From positions 1-64,000 of the forward strand of contig JNKJ01000026.1 of assembly GCA_000702025.1 (NCBI GenBank): a DNA stretch of 64,000 bases. Reading direction: 5' to 3'. Below, piece by piece: positions 25,725 to 33,775 of the stretch (position 1 is the stretch's first letter; every line of letters starts with the position of its first letter). The translations under genes were made by a program, and so were the position numbers. The notes beneath the pieces were generated by a model. It saw nothing but the letters and a program-made list of their open reading frames with translations, ran no database searches and was not told the DNA's origin. Origin of the DNA: Blautia schinkii DSM 10518. GTDB lineage: Bacteria; Bacillota; Clostridia; Lachnospirales; Lachnospiraceae.

Positions 25725-25858
25725 GAAAAAAAATAGTATAATTTGAAGATGAACCCATGATATCATATTCTTGAAATGGATGCTTTCAACATAATACTTC
25801 GTACGATTTTATACATTTGGCTGTTAAGTAATCCGATTTTATGTTTTTGGGAGGAATT

Positions 25859-26752
25859 ATGAAAGGAACAGAAATATTTGATCCGTTTACCTGGTCAGAA
25901 AGTAAAAAGATTATCACTGCTGACCATCACCACATTTCAGGGCTTGCAAATATTACTTATTGTACCATAAGTTCAGCGGATTTTGCTGCACTGCATTATC
26001 ATTCTGACATTATAGAGATTCACTGTATTGTAAAAGGGCAGCGGACTATCCTTGTTTCGGAGGACGGTATTATGAATGAGTATACAGCCCTTGGAAATGA
26101 ACTGATGCTCACTTACCCATTTGAGCTTCATGAAACGGGGAACCATACGAAAAACCGTAATGAATATTATGCAATCCAGATCAGCGTAAGAAAAGACATC
26201 TCTCTTCTCGGATTAAATGAAGAGTACAGTGCGCAGCTTCGCAATGAATTAAAAGCGCTGCCAAATCGTCACCTTAAGGTAGGGCATACGCAGATTTCCA
26301 TGCTGCGTACTGCCTGGAACTTTTTTACGCTGGGACCACAGCCGGACTTTTATACAGGCTCCGCTTATCTGATATGCTTTCTGCAAAACCTGAAATATCT
26401 GGAACCGGCCATAAAAATAAACAAAAAGCATATCTACAATCCCATGCAGAATGTGTTCACGTTTATCAATGAGAATATCGACAAGAAAATCATGCTGCAG
26501 GAGCTTGCTGATATATCCGGTTATTCACTTTCCCATTTTAAGTTTATTTTTAAGGAATCTTTTGGGATTACACCTGCAGAATATATCTCGCTTCAAAAGA
26601 TTAATTATGCAGAAAAGGAGCTTTTGAATTCTGATGTCTCTATTACAGAACTGGCACACAAGCTGAGTTTTTCGTCCAGCAATTATTTTTGCAGTGTGTT
26701 TAAGAAAATTTTGGGAATCACACCATCTGAATATAGAAAAATGAAATGCTGA
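25859..26752 (+). CDS. AraC family transcriptional regulator
   Basis: The 297-residue protein has an N-terminal cupin-like sensing half (HYHSDIIEIHCIVKG) and a C-terminal double HTH of AraC type. LQELADISGYSLSHFKFIF and ITELAHKLSFSSSNYFC are the two recognition units, ending in GITPSEYRKM. GGGAGG precedes the ATG at 25859; an in-frame ATG at 25841 is less well placed. It is divergent from the aldolase-TRAP operon and is likely its regulator. The inducer is unknown. Confidence 0.9.
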   Translation: MKGTEIFDPFTWSESKKIITADHHHISGLANITYCTISSADFAALHYHSDIIEIHCIVKGQRTILVSEDGIMNEYTALGNELMLTYPFELHETGNHTKNRNEYYAIQISVRKDISLLGLNEEYSAQLRNELKALPNRHLKVGHTQISMLRTAWNFFTLGPQPDFYTGSAYLICFLQNLKYLEPAIKINKKHIYNPMQNVFTFINENIDKKIMLQELADISGYSLSHFKFIFKESFGITPAEYISLQKINYAEKELLNSDVSITELAHKLSFSSSNYFCSVFKKILGITPSEYRKMKC

Positions 26753-26839
26753 TTTAAGAAGAGATGCATGGATCTGGCCAATAAAAAGCCTGATGATAAC
26801 CATTATAGTACGATAACGAAATATTGGCTATTTGACGGA

Positions 26840-26871
26840 AACAGCCCGGGAGTGGTTAACTCCAGGGCTGT
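26840..26871. terminator. Hairpin between convergent araC and ABC operon
   Basis: ACAGCCC.GGAGT pairs with ACTCC.GGGCTGT around a short loop, with two mismatches. Long T-runs are absent on both strands, so efficiency may be low. Confidence 0.6.
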
Positions 26872-26925
26872 AGTCTGTAACTAGATACATCTTAAGATTT
26901 TTTTCCATTTCTAATTAACTACGTT

Positions 26926-28602
26926 TTACAATTTTTCTAACCGCCTTATCCCATACAAATAAAATAGCCTGTCAATGAGAAAAGCTGCTGCGCAAAGGCA
27001 GCCGGTAAGCACGGCGGTAAACGTCACAGGACTTACAGAAAGTTCTCTCACCCAATCTCCAAAGACAATTACAAGTACCGAGACTGCAACGATTCCAAAT
27101 AGAAACATTACAAAACCTGCCGTGTTCTTGGACCCCACATCGCCTTCACTTTCCCATACCAGCTTCGGTTTGACAAGTCCATAGATCATTTCGATGTCTA
27201 TCAGAATCAGGAGAAGCAAGACATTAAATATAAAGGTGAAGGGAATACACCACCAAGGAAAGCCTTTCCACAGAACCAGGATTATTTCCGCTATTACCAT
27301 ATAGACTCCGCTGCCTGTGCCGCAGATGATGAAAGCGGCATTTCTTTTTGCTTTTAACTGCAGCTTATAGGATACTGGAAGCTGTTTCATAATGAGAAAG
27401 CTTTGTCCCTCTCTTGAGATTGAGAGCGGTGCCGTGGCATTGAGCGAAGCGGTGAATACGGTAACGGAAAATACTGCACAAAACAATAAGAAAATAAAAT
27501 ATACGGGTGACTGTTCTGTGGTAAAAATGTTCATTATTGTTTGAAAACTGCTTTTGGCCGATGAGGAAAAAAGCTCGGGTATGATGAGAAGTATAGGCCA
27601 GCCCAGTGTGAGGAAAAGACACTGTATATAATAGGCTGGTGTTCTGAAAATAATTCTGAGTTCCTTGCGGGTATAGCTTTTCAAAATATTTGTTCTGCGG
27701 TTTACGTGCGCAAGCTGTCTGGTGGTCATTTTCTTATGGGTGGCGGAGGCTGACTGCATTCCGATAGCGCCGGCCAGATACAGTAATTTTGCCGCTGCCA
27801 GGAAAATGATGATGGATGCTGCTGCCATAAGCAGGCTCCACAGTATAGAAAGTGCGTCTTTTTTCACCATGACATCCACAATGAAAGGGATATCCGGAAA
27901 TACTGCCGTGATTCTGCTGATTGACTGCGCTAAATCGGCAATTGTTTCCTCTACTGCGGATACATTCATACTCTGTACTGCATTTCTGACAATATCATAA
28001 AGCATGTACGCTGCCATCAGTCCCACCGCACCGATGGCGGCCGTGCGTTCTCTGTTTTTGGAACCGCCCAGCAGACGCATAACAAGCATCGATACCACAG
28101 CGGCAGTTGTCAAAGGTACAATTGGGAGTAAAACAACTGCCATCAGAGCACCAATCCAGTAAAAAGCAGGTTCCCTGCCGGCATAACCGTATCCTGCCAG
28201 TACCGGGGCCAGGATGAAGAAGCTGATATAATATTCATAAACAGCAGCAACAATCAGTTTTGCGCCTGTGATCTGCCCTGAGGTAAACGGCATCACAAGG
28301 AGTGATTCCAGATTTGATGAGAGGTAAAATGTATTGATACAGGATACAATCCCGGCGGCAAAGATAAACGCAGAGATTACAAACATGATAAAGCGCAGCA
28401 TAATTCCGTCTCCGTCAATGGAGGCAAAAAGCTCCTGCAGGAGGCTTCCCCCTTGAAAGAGATAATATATCAGCGGAATGATACATAGTAGGAGCAGGAA
28501 GTTTAAAATATTCTTTCCGTTTTTCTTCTTATGGTCATCTGTCGTCCCGGTTCCCAGGCTGCATTTCAGGAGGACAGATGCCAGTTTAATTGTCTTTCCC
28601 AT
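26926..28602 (-). CDS. ABC-2 type permease
   Basis: The 558-residue membrane protein has about a dozen hydrophobic segments and partners with the ATPase gene, whose 3' end it overlaps by 17 bp. The region LRFIMFVISAFIFAAGIV and the YTRKELRIIFR segment near the middle resemble ABC-2 exporters of the bacitracin/antibiotic or cell-envelope type. The substrate is unknown. GGAG lies 10 bp before the ATG. It is the last gene of a four-gene unit. Confidence 0.85.
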   Translation of the reverse strand: MGKTIKLASVLLKCSLGTGTTDDHKKKNGKNILNFLLLLCIIPLIYYLFQGGSLLQELFASIDGDGIMLRFIMFVISAFIFAAGIVSCINTFYLSSNLESLLVMPFTSGQITGAKLIVAAVYEYYISFFILAPVLAGYGYAGREPAFYWIGALMAVVLLPIVPLTTAAVVSMLVMRLLGGSKNRERTAAIGAVGLMAAYMLYDIVRNAVQSMNVSAVEETIADLAQSISRITAVFPDIPFIVDVMVKKDALSILWSLLMAAASIIIFLAAAKLLYLAGAIGMQSASATHKKMTTRQLAHVNRRTNILKSYTRKELRIIFRTPAYYIQCLFLTLGWPILLIIPELFSSSAKSSFQTIMNIFTTEQSPVYFIFLLFCAVFSVTVFTASLNATAPLSISREGQSFLIMKQLPVSYKLQLKAKRNAAFIICGTGSGVYMVIAEIILVLWKGFPWWCIPFTFIFNVLLLLILIDIEMIYGLVKPKLVWESEGDVGSKNTAGFVMFLFGIVAVSVLVIVFGDWVRELSVSPVTFTAVLTGCLCAAAFLIDRLFYLYGIRRLEKL

Positions 28603-29320
28603 CGCCGGTCAGCTCCAGGAAAATATTTTCCAGGGATGTATCCTGTGCAAAGCGTGATTTCAACTCCTCCAGGGTGCCCAGGAACTTGATTTCCCCTTTT
28701 CGGATGATCACGATATTATCGCATAGTTTTTCTGCTACCTCCAGTACATGAGTGGAAAAGAGTACGGATTTTCCACTGGCAGCGTGCTCTTTCATCATTA
28801 GTTTTAATTCATGGGATGCCTGAGGGTCCAGTCCGGTCATCGGTTCATCCAGTATCCAGACGGAAGGATTATGGATCAGTGCCCCCATGACCATTATCTT
28901 TTGGCGCATACCGTGGGAATAGCTGAGAATTTTATCGCCCAGAGATTGTTCAATGCCAAAACGTTTCGAATACGTGGAGATAAAGGCAGAGCGCTCTTCT
29001 GTAGGTACTTCGTAAGCATCCGCCATAAAATTCAAGTATTCAATTCCTTTTAAGCGCAGAAAATTATCCGGGGTATCAGACACAAATCCGAACTGTTTTT
29101 TGGCTTTCAGAGGTTCTTTTACAATGTCTGTTCCGTTGATCAGTATATTGCCTGAATCGGGTTTCAGTACGCCGGTAATCATTTTTAGGGAAGTGGTTTT
29201 ACCGGCACCGTTGGGGCCAATGAAGCCCGTGATTTTTCCGTCAGGCACGGTCCACACAGCATCCCGGACGGCTGTTTTTTCTTTCCCAAAGGTCTTTGTC
29301 ACATGGTTTATTGTGATCAT
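28586..29320 (-). CDS. ABC transporter ATP-binding protein
   Basis: The 244-residue ATPase has Walker A GPNGAGKTT (35-43), a signature YSHGMRQK in which the usual LSGGQ is replaced, and Walker B VWILDEPMTGLD. A signature starting SxG is common in exporter ATPases of the BcrA/YtrB type. It starts 12 bp after the histidine kinase stop, with AAAGGATAAAG as binding site. It should power the adjacent ABC-2 permease. Confidence 0.94.
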   Translation of the reverse strand: MITINHVTKTFGKEKTAVRDAVWTVPDGKITGFIGPNGAGKTTSLKMITGVLKPDSGNILINGTDIVKEPLKAKKQFGFVSDTPDNFLRLKGIEYLNFMADAYEVPTEERSAFISTYSKRFGIEQSLGDKILSYSHGMRQKIMVMGALIHNPSVWILDEPMTGLDPQASHELKLMMKEHAASGKSVLFSTHVLEVAEKLCDNIVIIRKGEIKFLGTLEELKSRFAQDTSLENIFLELTGDGKDN

Positions 29321-29332
29321 CTTTATCCTTTC

Positions 29333-30658
29333 TTAAGTCGTGGGCAGTATGATTTTTACACAAAAGTAATCTTTATCATGACTAATTTGAATGTGCCCTT
29401 TATTTTTATCCACGACATGTCTGACGGAAAGCAGGCCCATACCTGTTCCGTCATTCTTGGTTGATAGGTAAACACCGTCTTTGAATGCGATAGTGTTTCC
29501 ATAGGTGTTTTTGATCATTATTACAAGCTGTTCATGTCTCATCACAGCGTATATGCTTATGAATTTATCAGTTCCGCATTTACTTATACATGCATGGATT
29601 GCGTTTTCTACCAAATTTCCAAAAACTATGCATAAATCTATGTCAGGTATAGCAATATAGCGTGGGAGCTCAGCCTTTATGTTAATTGTGATGCCCTCAG
29701 TTTTTGCAATCTCACTATAGTGTAGGAGAATAATATTTATTACATGGTTTTGGCACACAGGGCATTCTTCCCTGTCCAGATACACAGGCATTAGCCTGGA
29801 TATATATTGATTCAGCTCTTGTGATTTCTGCTGCTTGGCAAGCCCATGAATCGTAAGCAGATGATGGTGCCAGTCATGGCGGATACGCGCTGTCTCGGCG
29901 ATGTTGTCCAGAAGCCGCTGGTATTGCTCCTCTTGCATTTTTAATTGCGCAGTGATAAGTATGGCGTGCTCAACTGCGATTGTTTTTTCATATGTTTCAA
30001 TTAAAAGAAGCAGTGCTATGCAGAAAAATATGTAGGAGCTCAGCGACCATAATATGCAGAACATTAAATCGCGGATTGTCGCATGGACCCGTTCGTCCCA
30101 GTAATCGTTTGTCATTTTTACATAAAACATTAGATAGGTGAGGGCAGGTATCAGCCAAAGATACTTCCAGGCGGCAAACTCTGTATTAAATTCGATAACC
30201 CTTTGATAAAGCTTCACCATTAAAAACCAAATCAATGGCACGTAAATGATCAGAATACCGATAGAAGCGGCAGTATACGCCGGATAAAAGGGAAACTTCA
30301 GGTCTGCCATGATTACAATTAGTTTTGCAATCGTCATGATATTTGCGTAAAAATTCAAGGAAACCAGAACAACAAAAATAATTTCTAAAAAGCTGCATTT
30401 TACTGCTTTAGAAAATATGAATACTGCATAGGCAATCCAGAAAATGATAGCAGGTGCGGCATACTGATCATAACTTGCCCCAGCCGCCAGAAACAGTACT
30501 GTTATGATCACACTGACAATGGTGAGTGTTGAGAAAAGCAGTACTGTTTTCAGACGGCCATAACGGAATCGGCTTTTTAAAGGTACGCATATAAAATATA
30601 AAAAAACTACTGAGCTGAAAATAATTCTCAGAGTAATGCTGATAACATTGGTAATCAT
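29333..30658 (-). CDS. Sensor histidine kinase, GHKL / AgrC-like
   Basis: The 441-residue protein has six or seven N-terminal membrane segments over about 210 residues and then a cytoplasmic kinase. RIRHDWHHHLLTI near residue 262 carries the phosphorylatable histidine. FGNLVENAIHAC is the N box and GTGMGLLSVRHVV the G box of HATPase_c_5 type. It overlaps the SH3b gene by 4 bp and is followed by the ABC genes. No response regulator lies next to it, which is unusual for an AgrC-like kinase. The signal is unknown. Confidence 0.9.
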   Translation of the reverse strand: MITNVISITLRIIFSSVVFLYFICVPLKSRFRYGRLKTVLLFSTLTIVSVIITVLFLAAGASYDQYAAPAIIFWIAYAVFIFSKAVKCSFLEIIFVVLVSLNFYANIMTIAKLIVIMADLKFPFYPAYTAASIGILIIYVPLIWFLMVKLYQRVIEFNTEFAAWKYLWLIPALTYLMFYVKMTNDYWDERVHATIRDLMFCILWSLSSYIFFCIALLLLIETYEKTIAVEHAILITAQLKMQEEQYQRLLDNIAETARIRHDWHHHLLTIHGLAKQQKSQELNQYISRLMPVYLDREECPVCQNHVINIILLHYSEIAKTEGITINIKAELPRYIAIPDIDLCIVFGNLVENAIHACISKCGTDKFISIYAVMRHEQLVIMIKNTYGNTIAFKDGVYLSTKNDGTGMGLLSVRHVVDKNKGHIQISHDKDYFCVKIILPTT

Positions 30659-31476
30659 TCCACTGCAGCGAGATAGTCACTGTAGGAATATGCGATATCG
30701 CCTGTTTTCTCAAATGTGAAGCGATACCAGCCGTTTTCAACCGCACTGACCTTGACACGGTCGCCGATAGCAAGAGTACCGAGTACAGCGCCATTGAGGG
30801 TAGGCTCCTTACGCACGTTTACCACATGTGTGGCAGCCATGGTCTGAGGGAAATCCGGCACAAGATAATCATCATATACATAAACGGTTTCTCCGTTGCG
30901 TTCGCACTGATACCAGCATAGATTATCCAGATTTCCGGTTACATGGATATCATTGCCGGCTTTGAGCACATCCACGATCGTGCCGCCCGGCTGTCTGCGC
31001 ATATTCACGTCTACGGTGGCCTGCATCATGATATCCAGGTTTGTAAACTCGTCGTCATCGTCGTCCTCGTCATCTGAAAACTCATCGGATGCACCGCCTG
31101 CCCGGTTGCCTACATATTCCTCCTCGGGAACAAGAAAGCTTGCATATACATATGCGTTGGAAGCATATCCGGTAATCTGGTACCAGTCACAATCTGTGCG
31201 ACGTGCTGAAACATAATATTTTTCGCCCGGGTTTAATACATCGATAACGTTACCGTTTGGATAATCACGCACATTGCCGGCACCAGTCGCTACATAGTAA
31301 GATCCTATATTGTCTAAGAGCGCGGAATCATCTACCAGATCATCACCGGCCATTTCGCGGTCGTGTTCGATGCCCTCCCGGATATCAGAGGGCATTGCGC
31401 TGACAGGCGCAGTAATTGTAAGGGATGCTGCGATTATGGCTGTTCCTGCTAAAAGCTTTCTGTTTTTCATATTCAT
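30655..31476 (-). CDS. Secreted protein with three SH3b-like domains
   Basis: The 273-residue protein has a signal peptide ending near VSAMP and three SH3b repeats (about residues 60-115, 155-205 and 215-270), each with the pattern NVR..P.G..I..L. An Asp-rich linker (EFSDDEDDDDDEF) separates the first two. SH3b domains bind cell-wall peptides or peptidoglycan in other proteins. AAGGAGA lies 7 bp before the ATG at 31476. The stop overlaps the histidine kinase start by 4 bp, so the two are probably made together, and it may present a wall-derived signal to the kinase (inference). Confidence 0.87.
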   Translation of the reverse strand: MNMKNRKLLAGTAIIAASLTITAPVSAMPSDIREGIEHDREMAGDDLVDDSALLDNIGSYYVATGAGNVRDYPNGNVIDVLNPGEKYYVSARRTDCDWYQITGYASNAYVYASFLVPEEEYVGNRAGGASDEFSDDEDDDDDEFTNLDIMMQATVDVNMRRQPGGTIVDVLKAGNDIHVTGNLDNLCWYQCERNGETVYVYDDYLVPDFPQTMAATHVVNVRKEPTLNGAVLGTLAIGDRVKVSAVENGWYRFTFEKTGDIAYSYSDYLAAVE

Positions 31477-31527
31477 TGTATGTTCTCCTTTATTTCGCAA
31501 AGATATGGTGTGATAAATAATTCCGTA

Positions 31528-33303
31528 TTATATGAGGTGATAGCGTTCCAGAAACTCTTCGATAAATGTGCCCTCGATTTTCTTAAGAGCTCCTTTCTCC
31601 AGCAGTTCGAGAAGAAATGGGAGTTTCAGGTCCGTAAGTTTTTGTTTGTCCATCATAAAGTAAGTTGCCTGCAGCAGGTAGCGGATATCATAACAGGATC
31701 CGAATACCTCAGGTACACCCCGGTCTACATCAAGCAGTGTGTAGACTGCTTCCATTGCAGTACGCACAGAATATTCAGTGGTAAATACAGTGCCGCGCAC
31801 AGTATCAGAGAACTGGCCGATAAATGCGAAGTTCTTGCAGCCTTCCGGTACTACTTTAGGCCGGTCGCCCTGGGCGCGGGGCATAAAGAATGCAGTGATG
31901 TAAGGCATGATGCACGGATTACATCTGGCAGAATGCTCTGAAAGTTCTTCAATCTCCTCTGTAGGAACACCCAGATGGTATAGCCATTCCTGCGTTATTT
32001 CTTTTCCTGTACATTCGCGTAAAGGTTTTTTTATGTAATCTCCGGGTTTGTCCACATATAGACCGTAAATCCATACTACAAGCTGACCGTCCGGCTGCTG
32101 TTTGAAATGAGGCTGGCGGTTTACGGTCCAGCTCATCAGCCAGGAAGAATCTCTCACTGTCACAATTCCGCCTGTAACTACCTTTCCGCTGAAAGGGTCG
32201 CGTTTGCAGATTTTTTCAATATATGGAGGGATTTTTTCATCCAATGTGGTCAGTGTGGCGGATTCCCAGGTACTCTTGCTCACATCTCCGCAGAATTTTT
32301 CAGGACGGCCAAAAGAAGGATCCTGACTGGCGATATTGCGCCAGAGGTCCCAGCACGCGCCCTCGCCGGAAGTGATGTCCAATTTTGGAGCCATGTCATG
32401 AGTGCCGACAACAGCGCTTTCCGTACAGCTTCCGTTTGTGACAAAGACTAGATCATCCTCTGTCAGGCTGATTGTTTTTTCTACGCCGTTCTCTACAATT
32501 ACAAGCTGCTTTGCCAGCTTCACATCGCTGTCCTTTTCAAATATTACATTCGTGACACGTGTATTATATTGGATTACAACGCCATGGCTCTCCAGATATT
32601 TGACCATGGGAAGAATCAATGATTCGTACTGATTATACTTCGTGAATTTCAGGGCAGAAAAATCAGGGAGTCCGCCGATATGATGGATGAAACGCTGTAT
32701 ATACAGTTTCATTTCTAAAGCACTGTGCCATTTTTCAAAGGCAAACATAGTCTGCCAGTAGAGCCAGAAGTTAGACTGGTAAAATTCGTCATCAAACACA
32801 TCATCAATAGTCTTGTCATAGAGCAGTTCATCCTTAGTCATGAAGAGGTTGATGATCTCCATAGATGCTTTTTCGGAAAGTGTAAATTTACCGTCTGTAT
32901 GTCCATCCTCTCCCCGGTTTATGGTGGCGCGCATCAGAGAATAATTGGGATCCTTTTTGTTCAGCCAGTAAAATTCATCCAGTACGGAAGCATCCTCGAT
33001 TTCTAAGGACGGAATAGAGCGGAACAAATCCCACAGACATTCAAAATGGTTCTCCATTTCCCGTCCGCCGCGGATGACAAATCCTTTTTCCTCATTATAT
33101 ATACCGTCACAGGCTCCGCCGGGAAGAGCGCTTTCCTCAAGGATATGGATTCGCTCGCCCTTCATCTGGCCGTCACGGATCAAAAAACATGCGGCAGAGA
33201 GAGAGGCCAGCCCGGCGCCTGTCAGATACGCTGATTTACGGTCGACATTTTCCGGCTTGACCGGACGTGCAAAAGCTTCGTAATTACCGCTGGAATAGTA
33301 CAT
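31528..33303 (-). CDS. ohyA: Oleate hydratase
   Basis: The 591-residue flavoprotein (PF06100) adds water to the cis-9 double bond of unsaturated fatty acids to give 10-hydroxy acids. The FAD motif [10 protein letters not shown] is near residues 29-38. [15 protein letters not shown] carries the conserved glutamate, and [17 protein letters not shown] and [18 protein letters not shown] are typical of the family. No signal peptide is present. GGGGG lies 9 bp before the ATG. It follows a small membrane protein gene by 43 bp, forming a unit preceded by the operator motif at 33734-33763. Confidence 0.96.
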   Translation of the reverse strand: MYYSSGNYEAFARPVKPENVDRKSAYLTGAGLASLSAACFLIRDGQMKGERIHILEESALPGGACDGIYNEEKGFVIRGGREMENHFECLWDLFRSIPSLEIEDASVLDEFYWLNKKDPNYSLMRATINRGEDGHTDGKFTLSEKASMEIINLFMTKDELLYDKTIDDVFDDEFYQSNFWLYWQTMFAFEKWHSALEMKLYIQRFIHHIGGLPDFSALKFTKYNQYESLILPMVKYLESHGVVIQYNTRVTNVIFEKDSDVKLAKQLVIVENGVEKTISLTEDDLVFVTNGSCTESAVVGTHDMAPKLDITSGEGACWDLWRNIASQDPSFGRPEKFCGDVSKSTWESATLTTLDEKIPPYIEKICKRDPFSGKVVTGGIVTVRDSSWLMSWTVNRQPHFKQQPDGQLVVWIYGLYVDKPGDYIKKPLRECTGKEITQEWLYHLGVPTEEIEELSEHSARCNPCIMPYITAFFMPRAQGDRPKVVPEGCKNFAFIGQFSDTVRGTVFTTEYSVRTAMEAVYTLLDVDRGVPEVFGSCYDIRYLLQATYFMMDKQKLTDLKLPFLLELLEKGALKKIEGTFIEEFLERYHLI

Positions 33304-33346
33304 AGAAAATACCCCCTTGTTTTTGTGCCGTTAAACTAGATTCGGC

Positions 33347-33652
33347 TTATTTTTTTACCAGTGTCTTTTTAATAATAACTATATTGGAAATGATTGAGAT
33401 AATTACGGCTGCCAGACATGCCAGGGTAATCCAGCCGCTGATTTTTTCATTAAAGAAAAGACGCAGTGTGTAGAGAAACGCAAGGCCGAAGGCGCCCATT
33501 AAAATGGTTGTAATACCTGCCGGCCTTGAATATTTCTTTAAAGATTCCTCCGTGTATTTTCCAGCGCTGACAAATAATGGTTTATTTGTAATGAGCATGA
33601 TAACCCCGCAAAGCGTGATCAATCCTAAAAAAATGTAATCTACATTTGGCAT
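33347..33652 (-). CDS. Small three-segment membrane protein
   Basis: The 101-residue protein has three hydrophobic segments (about residues 6-24, 46-66 and 74-94) and basic ends. I recognise no family with certainty. It is the first gene of the oleate hydratase unit. It is preceded by the 29-bp operator-like motif at 33734-33763. A short GGGGGG stretch before the ATG may serve as binding site. It may affect membrane fatty-acid state (inference only). Confidence 0.8.
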   Translation of the reverse strand: MPNVDYIFLGLITLCGVIMLITNKPLFVSAGKYTEESLKKYSRPAGITTILMGAFGLAFLYTLRLFFNEKISGWITLACLAAVIISIISNIVIIKKTLVKK

Positions 33653-33733
33653 TTAGAACCCCCCTTTTCTCTGCTCGTTGAGCAGTAAAATTGTATTTTT
33701 TGAAATCTATTTCATTTTATAATATTCCGTCAA

Positions 33734-33763
33734 AAAATACATCGGTAATGTGGGGGTGCTTTT
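33734..33763 (-). promoter_or_regulatory. Operator-like motif, site A
   Basis: On the minus strand the motif reads AAAGCACCCCCACAT, then four variable bases, then GATGTATTTT. Site B at 36411-36439 matches at 25 of 29 positions, and all mismatches fall in the central four bases. A TATAAA-type -10 follows 12 bp downstream. The gene start is 81 bp downstream of the motif. Confidence 0.8.
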
Positions 33764-33775
33764 CGCAAAAGACTG

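Noticed and set aside
31310-31513. Plus-strand ORF over the SH3b gene
   Set aside because: It is the shadow of a secreted protein gene on the other strand and has no binding site.
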